NCBI RefSeq assembly: GCF_030272615.1
Contig: NC_081412.1
Coordinates: forward strand, 41,096,791-41,160,790
Length of the DNA: 64,000 bases
Direction of reading: 5' to 3'
Source: Cryptomeria japonica
Lineage: Eukaryota > Streptophyta > Pinopsida > Cupressales > Cupressaceae
Positions 32,696 through 42,655 of this stretch are shown here, piece by piece. Both the position numbers and the translations under genes were made by a program. The notes under the pieces are model-generated. The model made no database searches. It saw only the letters and a list, made by a program, of their open reading frames with translations, and was not told the origin of the DNA. The stretch's first letter is position 1. Each line of letters opens with the position of its first letter.

Positions 32696-34337
32696 TTTTG
32701 GCATTTGTCATAACTGATGCAGTTGAAGATGGATGACTGCACCGATAAAGGATAGAAGTCTATTTGTGATGAAGAGATTGAGATTCTATGAATAGATGAC
32801 ATGATCGGTTATTTGTGTTGTCATTTATGGCAAATGATGGCAAATGATGTTCTCGACATCTTGTTTTGTCATCTTAGTGATTTGGTTTATCGGAAGATGA
32901 GGTTTACCGGTAGGGAACTAAACTCTGTGAAATAGGACTTTAACTGGTAAAGCAGAGTTGTTTTGATTGGATCAACCGATTGGCAATGATTGGTGATTTG
33001 TGGTTTGGATGGTGAACTTGTATCATGGAAAGATGTATATGATTGAAACTGGAACTTGTGGAGATTACCAAAAGGCATGTTTTAAATTCCTGATGAAGTT
33101 TTGCTAAGGATTTAGTAGCGTTTAAGACCGGTAAAGAAATCATCAAACCAGTAATGATTTATGTTATGACGGTGATCAACGGCAAGTCTACATGAAGTTG
33201 GTAACACGACACAACCCACATAAAAATATTTCATTTCTTTTTTGGCGCGATTCAAGGAAGAATTTCTTGGGAATCAGCGAAATGCTTAGTAGAGTGTTTT
33301 GAGGATACAGATCAGATTTCCGTGTTGGGTTACGATCAACTAATGGTTGATATTACATTGTAATTTATTGTAATGATTTGTATAACGATCTGTGATGATC
33401 TCTTGTAATTTGAATTATAAATTCAAGATGTAATTAGGGTTTTGTGGCCAACCTAGTTGAGATGGCTATTTAGGATGACACAGTTGATGTTTATTGTGTC
33501 AATGGTTTTAGAGAATATGTCAAGTCATCCCAGTGAAGTGTCAGATCTACCTGAGAGTTTTAGAGTGTTGTGTATAGCTAGACTTAATCAAGCAAGCAGA
33601 GAAGTGTAAGTAAACAGATCATTTTCTTATTGTTGTTCCCTAACAGTTGCAGTAGGTTAAATCCCTTAACTAGGTAGGTCCTAACATGGCAGCTCTCAAA
33701 AGAGTGTTGAATCCTCTCATGAGGTTGATCCTAATAGATCATCAAGATCCTAACCGAGCTGCAAGGAAAATCCCTTAACCAGGTGACTCCTAATAGGGTC
33801 TTCTCTTAATCGAGTGTATTATAAGCTCCTAACAAGGCGTACTTCAAAAGAGTACAAATATTTGTGGGTGCCAATTCCCACCATGGTTTTTCCCTATTTG
33901 GGTTTTCACATCAAAAACTTGTGGTGTTCATGTGTGGAATTTTTTTCATGTGATGTTCTTGTTTATGTTTCATTTCATGCATTATTTCGAAGGCACCGGT
34001 TATGATGTTTTATGAGAAGTTTATCAGTGGTTACTGGTACTGATAAGGAGTTGTTTGAGAAAGTATTTGATCTGACCGATAAGGTTAATGAGTTGGTAAA
34101 TGATCAAGTTTATATGATTTCTTTGATGGTGAAAGTATTTATAGTTGTGGTAAATGATTTGATTAATGTGTTAAGCAAATCTGATAAAGAGGTTTTTAGA
34201 TCTGATTAAAGAAGTTGAGACATTTGTTAAATGGTTTCAGATCTGAGATAAGTTTATTTTTGAGTTAAACTTTCAATTGGTCTTAATATTTATTCACCCC
34301 CCCTCTCAGTGTTAATGAGATCCTCATAGGACTAACA
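32696..34337 (+). repeat. Copia 3' LTR (1,642 bp)
   Basis: Collinear with the 5' LTR from TTTTTGGCATTTG (TG mutated to TT at the start) to GGACTAACA. Differences include a lost block near 33,690 (about 25 bp, AAGCCTTAAACATTTAAGTC in the 5' LTR) and many substitutions. The TATA box is mutated. Confidence 0.9.
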
Positions 34338-34985
34338 CGTTGTTCATCACAGACGTGCCCTTATTACTCAAATGTACTCTTGCAACATAGATGCATGCGT
34401 ACAGAACACAAATGTGATTATAATCAAATGCGTGTGCATATTTTTGATAGATGTGCCTATTTATCATAGACATGCCTTGAACCTACACAGACACGTTGAA
34501 ACAAATTTTCACCGCTTCCGCATTTCTGTTCAGTCTACCTACAAAGTGCATTAAATGCATAATAAATGTGAAAATTGAATTGTTAGACACAATCAAAGCA
34601 GTGAAACCTCTCTGCGATCTCTCCTAGACTATTGACTACTCTCTCCAAGTCCCCTTCTTTGCTTTGGTCTCATGTGTGTTATGGATGCAAATGTGGATGG
34701 TTTTCCCCATGGCCTATATATATAGGTTGTGTATCCCTCATTCGTTGTGTCAGTCTTTTGCTTCCCGTTCCTCCCTCTTGAGTCAGTTTTTTCAACTATG
34801 TGACTTTGTCACTATCTCCTTAGCCTTTCTTTCTTATCAAGAGATTGTCTGCAATCTTTTCACATTAAATTCATACAATCTCTCGAGGGGACTTATCATT
34901 CCCATCCTAGGGAAACTTTGTATCAGTTTATCTTATCTTCTTTGAGACAATGTGACAAGCTGCATTGTCTCAAAGAGGGACAAAA
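34338..34985 (+). mobile_element. Internal 3' end of a second gypsy-type element
   Basis: This stretch lies between the copia target duplication and a polypurine tract (CTCAAAGAGGGACAAAA, 34,968-34,985). It has no coding domain. A perfect 14-bp palindrome CCTATATATATAGG at 34,713-34,726, followed by a CA- and pyrimidine-rich stretch, resembles a promoter. Degenerate AGACGTGCC/AGATGTGCC/AGACATGCC words occur at 34,350-34,500. The copia element probably inserted into this element. Confidence 0.5.
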
Positions 34986-35650
34986 TGTAGACACCTAAAA
35001 TTGTCCTATCATAATTAAATAAATATTTTTATTTATTTAATTAATTCACCTAATCCTCTTTTAGCCCTTTCCCTATTTAAATAAATATTTTATTTATTTA
35101 ATTGGTCCCGCTTCTTCTATTAATTAAATAAATATTTATTTAATTAATTCATTCATTAGCTTTTTCTTTCTATGACAACATGTCATTTATCTCATAATTT
35201 TCCTCTAACTACCCCTTCATATTTTACTATTTTCCCTACCTGCCCTCTAATCCTAGTCGACCATTTATTTTTTCACCTCTTAATCTTATCCCTTCATTTT
35301 CTAAAGTGTCTTCTATAAAAGAGGATTCTTTCATCCTTTCAACCTAATCAATCCAGGAATCTTTATGCAACCAAGTGATCACAACCACAATCTATTATTT
35401 GTTGAGCTATTGTGCACATACAAAATCTGAAAGCAAATATATCAAACAAGATCAATGAAGATAGGAGACAATGGAGATCAAACCCTACATGGCATGTGAA
35501 TGATATTATTATTTAATTTGTTGATTTGCATGTTCTTAGGTTTCTTCATTGGTGTATGGTGGATGCTTTGTTGTAGAACTAGGGTTTTGTTGTCATTGGA
35601 TATTTGTGGTTTTGCAATAGTTTATCATCATCATTTTTTAGCACACACAC
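34986..35650 (+). repeat. 3' LTR of the second gypsy-type element (about 665 bp)
   Basis: It starts TGTAGACACC after the polypurine tract and ends near GCACACACA at about 35,650, where minus-strand LINE coding begins. The first 170 bp carry AATTAAATAAATATTTATTTAATTAA-like words as in the LTR at 20,246, and a TATA box (TATAAAAGAG, 35,314-35,323) is present. The right border is uncertain by a few bases. The two gypsy-type LTRs share ends and style but are not close copies. Confidence 0.6.
35314..35323 (+). promoter_or_regulatory. LTR TATA box
   Basis: TATAAAAGAG in the second gypsy-type LTR, followed about 30 bp later by CATCC, a reasonable start region. Confidence 0.5.
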
Positions 35651-36345
35651 CATTCAATGCTAAAATTGATAGGAAAATGATCTGACAAGATGACCTCAGC
35701 AAGGGGTTAAAACTAGAAGAGCTTGATTTTCCCCAAAAGAAAAAATGACTAAGCCGAGATCATGGCATGATCAAGGAGCTTAAAAATCCTATTAGAGCCA
35801 ACACTAAAATTATACCAAGTGTGCCAAACACTATGGGAATGATGGTGGTTGGTGTTAGGGTCAAAAAGACCCAATTTAATACGCATGTGAAACCAGGCTT
35901 CTCTTTCAGCAGTCGCCCATCGAAAAGACAAAACGTCATCTTTATCAGAGGCCACTTTAACCATATTAAAACCACTGCACATAACCCAAGTGACACGTAG
36001 CAATGAATCAACTATCCATCGCTATAAAGAAGATCTTTGCATAGCATCATTGAGAGCATAAACATTAACGATCCCAAAATAATGATTGTCAACTAACATG
36101 AGGACCCACACCACCCACTAAGTGGGATCAAACCCATGAACAACTATCAAGGAGTGCCATCATGGTGAGAGGATAGTAAGAATACCTCCTTAGCCAACTT
36201 TGTCTTCTAAGACAAAAACTAGGCCATCTGGCAAAATAACATGGCATGCAACATATAACATGAAAGTTGCAATGTTAACTTCTTGAAAGCAAAAAAATCA
36301 ATACTAGGATATTTTTGTTTAGTATCCCGCACATAGTACTTCTTC
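35650..36345 (-). pseudogene. LINE ORF2 endonuclease domain
   Basis: Reading down from about 36,345: a degraded WxVRGL start (with TGA for Arg), FFAFQEVNIATFMLYVACHV, LPDGLVFVLEDK, GGILTILSP, then WVMCSGFNMVKVASDKDD (family GDFN appears as SGFN), FRWATAEREAWFHMRIKLG, RIFKLLDHAMISA, and at about 35,665 LSDHFPINFSIEW with the catalytic SDH motif. This apurinic-like endonuclease nicks the target DNA for LINE insertion. Stops and at least three frame changes inactivate it; the catalytic Asp of GDFN has been changed. Confidence 0.75.
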
Positions 36346-36387
36346 ATGAGGTCAGTAAGACCTCACACAATCCATGATATGAATTCG

Positions 36388-37513
36388 TCATTCAAATTCA
36401 TGCATACTATCCTTGTCCTCAAGAGAGGAGAAACTATTCTGAAGGAAATCTGAAGCTAGTCGAAAACTAGGATAAGAATCACCTGGAATTACTCTGCACT
36501 TTTCATGAACTTCATCACCGCCACCATCCCGCCCAGAAGGGTTGTGAGAGTGGTGCAATGAAACAAGATGAGAAGCTATCACTAAAGTAGCTTGACGGGT
36601 ACGCACCCGAGTAGAGTGGGACCTCTCCTCAGTGGAGCCCTTTCCCTTGTCATTAGAGTTTGAAATGTCAGGGTGCTCTTGCACCTGATGAGAAACTAGC
36701 TTCATCTAAGTGACATGCTATGGAGAGGGCTGTGAAACAACAGTAACATCCTATTTTGGCTTATTTTTATGGCCCACTAAAGTCCATCCTTCCTTAGTCT
36801 TTCTCTTAGAAGGATGAGAGGACTTAGTGCGAGGTGTTTCAAGACGGAAATCCTTAATCTTATGGTTAGAGGATTGACACCGATAACAAGTATTGGGCAA
36901 ATTCAAATAAAGCACACATTGTGAAAAGCATTATCCCCCAACCTGAATATCAATAGTTTCCTTGATATTTTGAGATAAATCCACTTCAATGCAAACCCTC
37001 TTTTGAGGGCAGGCATGGAAAAAATGGTTTAGGTCCAAGCAAACAAACTTGCCAAGGGATTGGGCAATAGTTTGCACGAATTCCCAACAAGGAAGAGGGA
37101 GGCCAAGAAATTCCACCCAGACAAGGATCTTGAGCTTTTTTCGTTAGAGACTGTAAAATCTCTTGACCAAGACTGGAAAACAAGCAAAGAGGACCGAATA
37201 TACCAAGGCCCATTGTTTAGAACCCCCTTGACATGGGTAGGATTGGAAAAGTGAAACAAAAAAAAAACCTTGGTAAGATTTTGAACGCCCTCAAGCTCGA
37301 CCCCATGAGGGGCCCAAGCTTTCGCGACCCAATCACACATCATGCTTTTAGGTGGAACCCTACCCACAAAATAACCTATCAAAGTATATTTTTCTAGCTA
37401 GTCACATGCACTATCAAAATCTTGCAAAGGTAAAACAACATCAAGGGTACCAAAAATAGTACCTCATGGAATACTTTCAAGAAGAACTTTCAAGGCCGTT
37501 TGTTCGAAGGAGC
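36388..37513 (-). pseudogene. LINE ORF1: DUF4283 Gag-like protein
   Basis: An ATG at 37,513 lies at the expected start, and a frame change soon after leads to YTLIGYFVGRVPPKSMMCDW, FFLFHFSNPTHVKGVLNNGP and WYIRSSLLVFQSWSRDF (37,382-37,180). A second frame change leads to VEFLGLPLPCWEFVQTIAQS, CIEVDLSQNIKETIDIQVGG and a degraded knuckle CYRCQSSNHKIKDF near 36,890. A charged Ser/Arg/Glu-rich tail ends at 36,388. DUF4283 with a CCHC-type knuckle is the nucleic-acid-binding ORF1 of plant LINEs. Confidence 0.75.
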
Positions 37514-37889
37514 CATGGTCTCCAGACGCCAAAGATCAAACACTGGCATCAACTACTCGGTTAGAAATGATCGAAGCCATATAAAAAGGCTAAAAATCCC
37601 GCAATATATGTGGTATGGCAAGAGAAAACATATGACACAAACAAACAATACAGAGAAAGCAAGAAAACCCTCATAATCTTTATATGTTTTTGAATTATCA
37701 TCTTATTTTTTGAAAAAAAATCGCAACATAAAAATAATAAAAATAGAAACGGGAGATTACCATTACCTTTCAAACTAAAGTACCTCAAAACGTATGAGGG
37801 GTATGCAACGATAATATCAAGTGAAATTGGGCTGCAACGAGCTTGTGGAGAGCATAGCAAGTTGTTGTTACAAACTTCCCACATTCTAC

Positions 37890-39015
37890 TTAAATTAAAT
37901 TATCATAGAATGAGTATTATACAATGGGGAAGTGACATAACTAGCAAGAGAAATGAAACAAGGTTCCATATGAGATTGGCTAATGAGTATGATTTTTCCT
38001 GCACGCATGGAGTGTTCTTTTTAAGGTTCCATATGAGATTGGCTAATGATCTTTTTGGAGGCGACAAAAATGCTTTCTTAACGTAACTGTCATTCTCGTC
38101 TGCCCATTGTGGCATGGTACTGTTCAATGAGAATTTTGGGAGTGGAGCAGCTCTCAAATTCTAAGCAAACACCGGCAGTTTCAATAGAACAATCTTTTAA
38201 TGGAGTTATTAAAGATGGTAAGGAGATTACGATAAGGTGACATGTTAAAGGGAGTTAGAAAATTCTCATTTACAGAAGATATGTTTAAGTTTGTGTAAAA
38301 TATACAAGTAATTGAGGAGTTTGAATTGTAGAAGTTTCTAAATTAGAGTTTAAGAATTGGTATTAATTTTGGAGTTTCACAAGCTTAAGTTTAATTGGAA
38401 AAAAAAAGTATTGTTGAATCAATATCTTCGTCTATATGTTGTGGAGGCATATGATAACAATAAGCTTGGAGCTTGATGTAAATGTATGACAAAGTAGAAA
38501 GAACAGGTTTAGCGTCATTTTATCAAAAAACAATGTAGTGAAATAAAATATTGAAACTAACTCATAAGAAACAAGAGACACAATATATTAGATGTGAATG
38601 GATAATACTTATATATAAATAAATCAATTTTACACAAAATTATGCCATTTATCACTATATACACACATTTAAACAGTCCATCAAAATATAAAAAGATGTA
38701 CTAATCTACCCATTACAGGAGTAAAGACCAACAAATAAAAAGTTGAATTAGAATTTCGAATGTCTAAATGTCATCTTCATCAATCCATTGAGTGCTCAAA
38801 TGTCCCCCATCTCTCCATTGCATGTACAATTTGATGAAGTTCCTAAACCCTCAATCCAAATAGAGTGTGAGATAATAGGGCGTTGATCTTGATTACGATG
38901 GCATGACCAATGTGCATGTGTCATGTTGAATATTTGAAATTCTCCATGTGCAAAACTCGCTTCTCTAAATAAAGACAACTCAAATTTTGACTTTTTAAAC
39001 CTATCAAAATACATA
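37890..39015 (+). repeat. M0: module end, left side lost next to the LINE
   Basis: It begins within the core repeat (GTTCCATATGAGATTGGCTAATGA occurs twice, at 37,971 and 38,028, a local duplication) and continues with GTGGAGCAGCTC at 38,142 and the module tail to ACCTATCAAAATACATATA at 39,000. It is collinear with 57,580-58,530. Confidence 0.7.
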
Positions 39016-40260
39016 TAGTATGTGTGGGTTTGGTGGATTGGCTAGGTGTCGCTTCTGTTGTTGGATCTATTGTGGCAGTAGTTGGTTGGTATTGGTTGCA
39101 TGCTAGAGGTTGGTTGTCCTATGTGGATGTAACCAATGTGGGCTTTTCTTTCTTTATGCTTGCTACAGTAGTAGTCTCTGACTTCTTTCAAGTAGTGTTG
39201 TTTTCTTTGGTTGGCTTGGCTAAACATTTTGCAATTGCTTTTGTCAGATTTACTGATCTTGGTCCTATTGAGGTGGGCTATGTCAACGTGAAACTTGCTA
39301 CTATGGGTTGTTTAGTGGTTGCAGATGGGTTGTTTCTCTAGATCTTGTCTATACCCTTGCTATAAAGGTTGCAACTCCTATTGTTGATGCTTTTATGCTT
39401 CTTTGGTTCTGGGGTGGGAGTTTGTGGGTTTCTATGGCCATGCGAGATTCTAAGGTTGAGGCCATCCTTATTAAAGTGGGGCTCGTTCGGGCAATATTTG
39501 GTTGGCATTGGTGGCATGTTGGGGGTTGGTATCCATGCATGGGTGATACAAGAGAAGGCTTTTCTTCCTTTGTGCTTGCTTCTACGATAGTCTCTAGCTT
39601 CTTTTAGGTGACATTGCTTTCTTCTTCAGCCTCCGCATATGCCCCTTTCTCCCCTTTCTCCCTCTTCCCCCTATGGGTCCTCCTGAGGTGGTGCGTACTG
39701 GGTCTCCATCCGTTGACAATGGACCTATTAAGGTGGACCTGGTTGTTGTGGTTGTGAACATTGTTGCTCGTAGTTCTTTCACTCGTGAAAGATCTCATGA
39801 CACCTTTCAAAATTGGATGGTTCTTTTTTGTTTAGGGATCCCTTCTGCCCCTTTTGAGTCCTATAAACATGATTGATCGTAGTGGTTTCCCTCGTAAAAA
39901 GTTTCTAGGTGCCTTTGAAAACCTAATGGTTATTTTTGTTTTGCATCTTTCTTTGGCTACTCTTTCTATAGATCAAAATGTTCTCGAGCATAGAAGGTTT
40001 AGGGGTCCCTTTCAAAACCCATGTTTCTCTATCCCTAACTTTGTCCAAGGAGACTCAATTCCTAGGTTTTAGGATTCTTTGGAAAACCTACAAATTCTAT
40101 TTAATATGATGTAATAGCCCTCCAATTCGCTGCTCCAGTCAAAAGTTGTGTCTTCGAAAAAGTGTTAGTCTTTTTCAATGTTTTTTTTTGTTGTCTCACT
40201 AGTTGTGAGATCACGCTGTTCCACCTATTGATTGTTATATAGAGGTTCAGACCCTTTCCA
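39016..40260 (+). mobile_element. Retroposon insert I1, with an internal 126-bp direct repeat
   Basis: The plus strand has an open stretch from 39,024 (105 codons, hydrophobic) and others in shifted frames. A 126-bp block (39,083-39,208) recurs imperfectly at 39,500-39,625, an offset of 417 bp, which suggests an internal duplication of a coding or leader unit. The end (TATAGAGGTTCAGACCC...TTTATCAATTCAAAAC, 40,222-40,278) is homologous to the ends of the inserts at 51,900 and 59,880, so it looks like a LINE-type 3' tail. No enzyme domain is recognised. Confidence 0.45.
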
Positions 40261-41345
40261 AATTTATCAATTCAAAACATTAAAGATTAAAATTAATCCA
40301 AACTTTTCTATATATATATATATAAAGCAGCAGCCTTAGAAATGGTGATAAGGCAAATGAAAATGAATCTACTTTGAAGAGAGGCCTTCACGGTTACCGT
40401 CTTCTCCTATGGTAATATGAATGGGACCATTCGCATCAGCCTTGTTGTCATACACGAGTCTGAATCACACATAATTACATTTTGAGCGATTCAAATTTCA
40501 GTTGTCTTATTTGAGCAGAAGAGCTATTGTGGAAATCCACTTGCTATTTTGACACGAGGGAAAACACAATTTTTTTCCTTGACGTATGGAGTTTTCTTTT
40601 CAGGACGCCATATGACATTAGCTGCTATTGTTTTTAAGGGCAGAATAAAGACTGTTCTAACATCCATTGTGCACAGATAATTCAGTGAGAATTTTCAAAG
40701 ATGTGGAGCAGTTCTTCAATGGGAAGCAAACACGGGCATTTTTCTAATTGCTCCACCTAAAATGACATTCAATAGATTTCGAACGTTTATTTTTACAAAG
40801 AAATCTAATTTGTTGGATTACGGTTTTACCAAAAAATGGTCCAAAACGATATAACGTGCCAAATCACGTATGCGATTCGAGCTACAACATTAGCCATCAT
40901 GGAAGAAACACTGAGAAAGTTCGCACAGTCATTACATGGTGTGATCTTTTAATATGTCATGTTTTAATTATTGTTGATATAGGGTAGTTGACATCCATTT
41001 TAAGGTTTTTGTATTGTTATGTGCATTGTCGTTATATTGTGCACGCTGCATGACTAATATTGTCTTGATCACGTGATTGAAATAATTAGCAAATAGAGAA
41101 AAGGTTTCAATGACAATAGAATTAATACATTATTTCATTTGGTTGGTATTAAGAATATCTTATAATAAAGTTGATGTTATATATTTAAAAAAGATGTTTG
41201 ATTATATTTTTTAAACATTAATTTTGAGATGACAATATGAATAATAATTTCAAAGAAAATTAGTTATTTATATAACTAATCCAAATTATGTTCATAATAG
41301 ATCTTATTTTTAACAAAATATTTTTCACTTTGCAATTATCTATTT

Positions 41346-41472
41346 GATGGTGTGTGTGTGTGCGCACACACACGCATATATGTGTGTGCATGTGCATATA
41401 TATGTACGTATGCATGTACGTATGTATGTACATATGCACATCTATATGTATATGTATACATATACATATATC
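41346..41472. repeat. Compound microsatellite (GT/GC/GTAT)
   Basis: GTGTGTGTGTGCGCACACAC followed by ATATGTGTG, TACGTATGCATGTACGTATG and ATGTATACATATACATATA. Inverted GT/CA halves give a hairpin at 41,351-41,372. M2 lacks it at the same place (53,350). Open frames across it on both strands are repeat artefacts. Confidence 0.9.
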
Positions 41473-42606
41473 ATTTTCAATACCTTGGCAAGATAAACCA
41501 CTTCTTGAAATTTTTTCTTTCAATTTTGTTTTAACACATGCAATGCCTACTAGAGTTTAGCATGATCAATATATAATTATGTGTCTTGGCTAGTGTATAT
41601 TGGGGTGTGGTGTATTATTTAACTTATCACAAAAACTACTAAGGTCATCAAATGCCTTATGATGTGTAGGAGCATCCTTACATATTACTACTTATCTAAA
41701 TAAAGGCCCCACCAAGGTTATTAAATTCATTATGATTGCCATGGCATTGTCTAATTTACTCTAGGCTTGTGAATTAGACCATTATTCATTGGATATATCA
41801 CCACCTTGGTCTCTATACCTTGATATGTATAACATCCATTACTATATTAAATATGTTTTCTTACCACATTTTGTCATAACACCTACATTCAAAACCTACC
41901 AATCACCCATTATTCCAAAATTATCCATCATTATCCATTCCATATCCTAATCCTCATTATGCATTTATGATTGATTAGATTGATTAATTTCATCTAACCA
42001 TCCATTCTAATCTATTCTAATAATTTTCTTCTCAATATTGTTTTTATGAGAAAAAAAAATGACATTTGTTACCTATCATTATCATTTGCCATGAATTTAT
42101 CATAAGTAATAATCCTAAAAAATAAAGCATAATCATCATTTTATATATTATAATAAATTTATAATCATGATTACATATGCACCCATAATTAATATATCCA
42201 AAAATCATAAATACAACATCAAATCATAATCATATGCATGATGCATAAAAGTAAAAAAATATGCTTGATTTTATATATCATCAACTCCTAACCATATAAT
42301 CATCATAAAAAATTGTCCATAAATCTATGACTCAATTTGCATCCATAATCATAATGATATATGCATCTTATAAACTATTATTATAATCATTGACATAACA
42401 ACAATCAATTACATAAATACATCACATCTTAATCATAATCATAAGTATCATCCATACACAACCATTATTCATGTATCAAAATAATTAAATATCAAACAAA
42501 ATATTATTATAAATATGTCTAGATCTATTAAATTATATATACATCAAAATCAGTATATATATATCATCAATATCAATACAATTAGATTAAAAGAGTATTA
42601 GCTCGT

Positions 42607-42608
<2 letters not shown>

Positions 42609-42652
<44 letters not shown>
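42609..42652. repeat. (AT)n microsatellite
   Basis: About 21 AT pairs in M1. The same position in M2 (near 54,556) has only a short ATATATACATA, so the repeat expanded in one copy. Confidence 0.95.

Positions 42653-42655
<3 letters not shown>

Larger units (their letters stand above)
26608..34337 (+). mobile_element. Complete but decayed Ty1/copia retrotransposon (7.7 kb)
   Basis: Two LTRs (26,608-28,299 and 32,696-34,337), a primer site at 28,302, a gag-pol reading frame in copia order (Gag, protease, integrase, reverse transcriptase, RNase H) and a polypurine tract at 32,684-32,694 are all present. It is flanked by TGTTG at 26,603-26,607 and CGTTG at 34,338-34,342, a 5-bp target duplication with one C-to-T difference. 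Many premature stops and at least three frame changes make it inactive. The LTRs differ at many positions, including small length changes, so the insertion is old. It is inserted 65 bp right of the minus-strand element. Confidence 0.92.
35650..37860 (-). mobile_element. LINE (L1-type non-LTR retrotransposon), 3' part cut off
   Basis: On the minus strand ORF1 (DUF4283 protein) from about 37,513 is followed by the endonuclease domain of ORF2 down to 35,650, where the second gypsy-type LTR begins. The reverse transcriptase is absent and would lie beyond that LTR if the LTR element inserted into the LINE. The 5' leader probably extends to about 37,860, where a different repeat starts. The order and domains are those of plant L1-type LINEs. 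Confidence 0.8.

Noticed and set aside
39024-39341. Hydrophobic 105-codon frame as a host membrane protein
   Set aside because: It sits in a retroposon-like insert with internal duplication and a LINE-type tail and shows no recognisable transporter family motif.
41260-41560. Cys/His/Tyr-rich frames on both strands
   Set aside because: They are translations of the compound GT/TA microsatellite.
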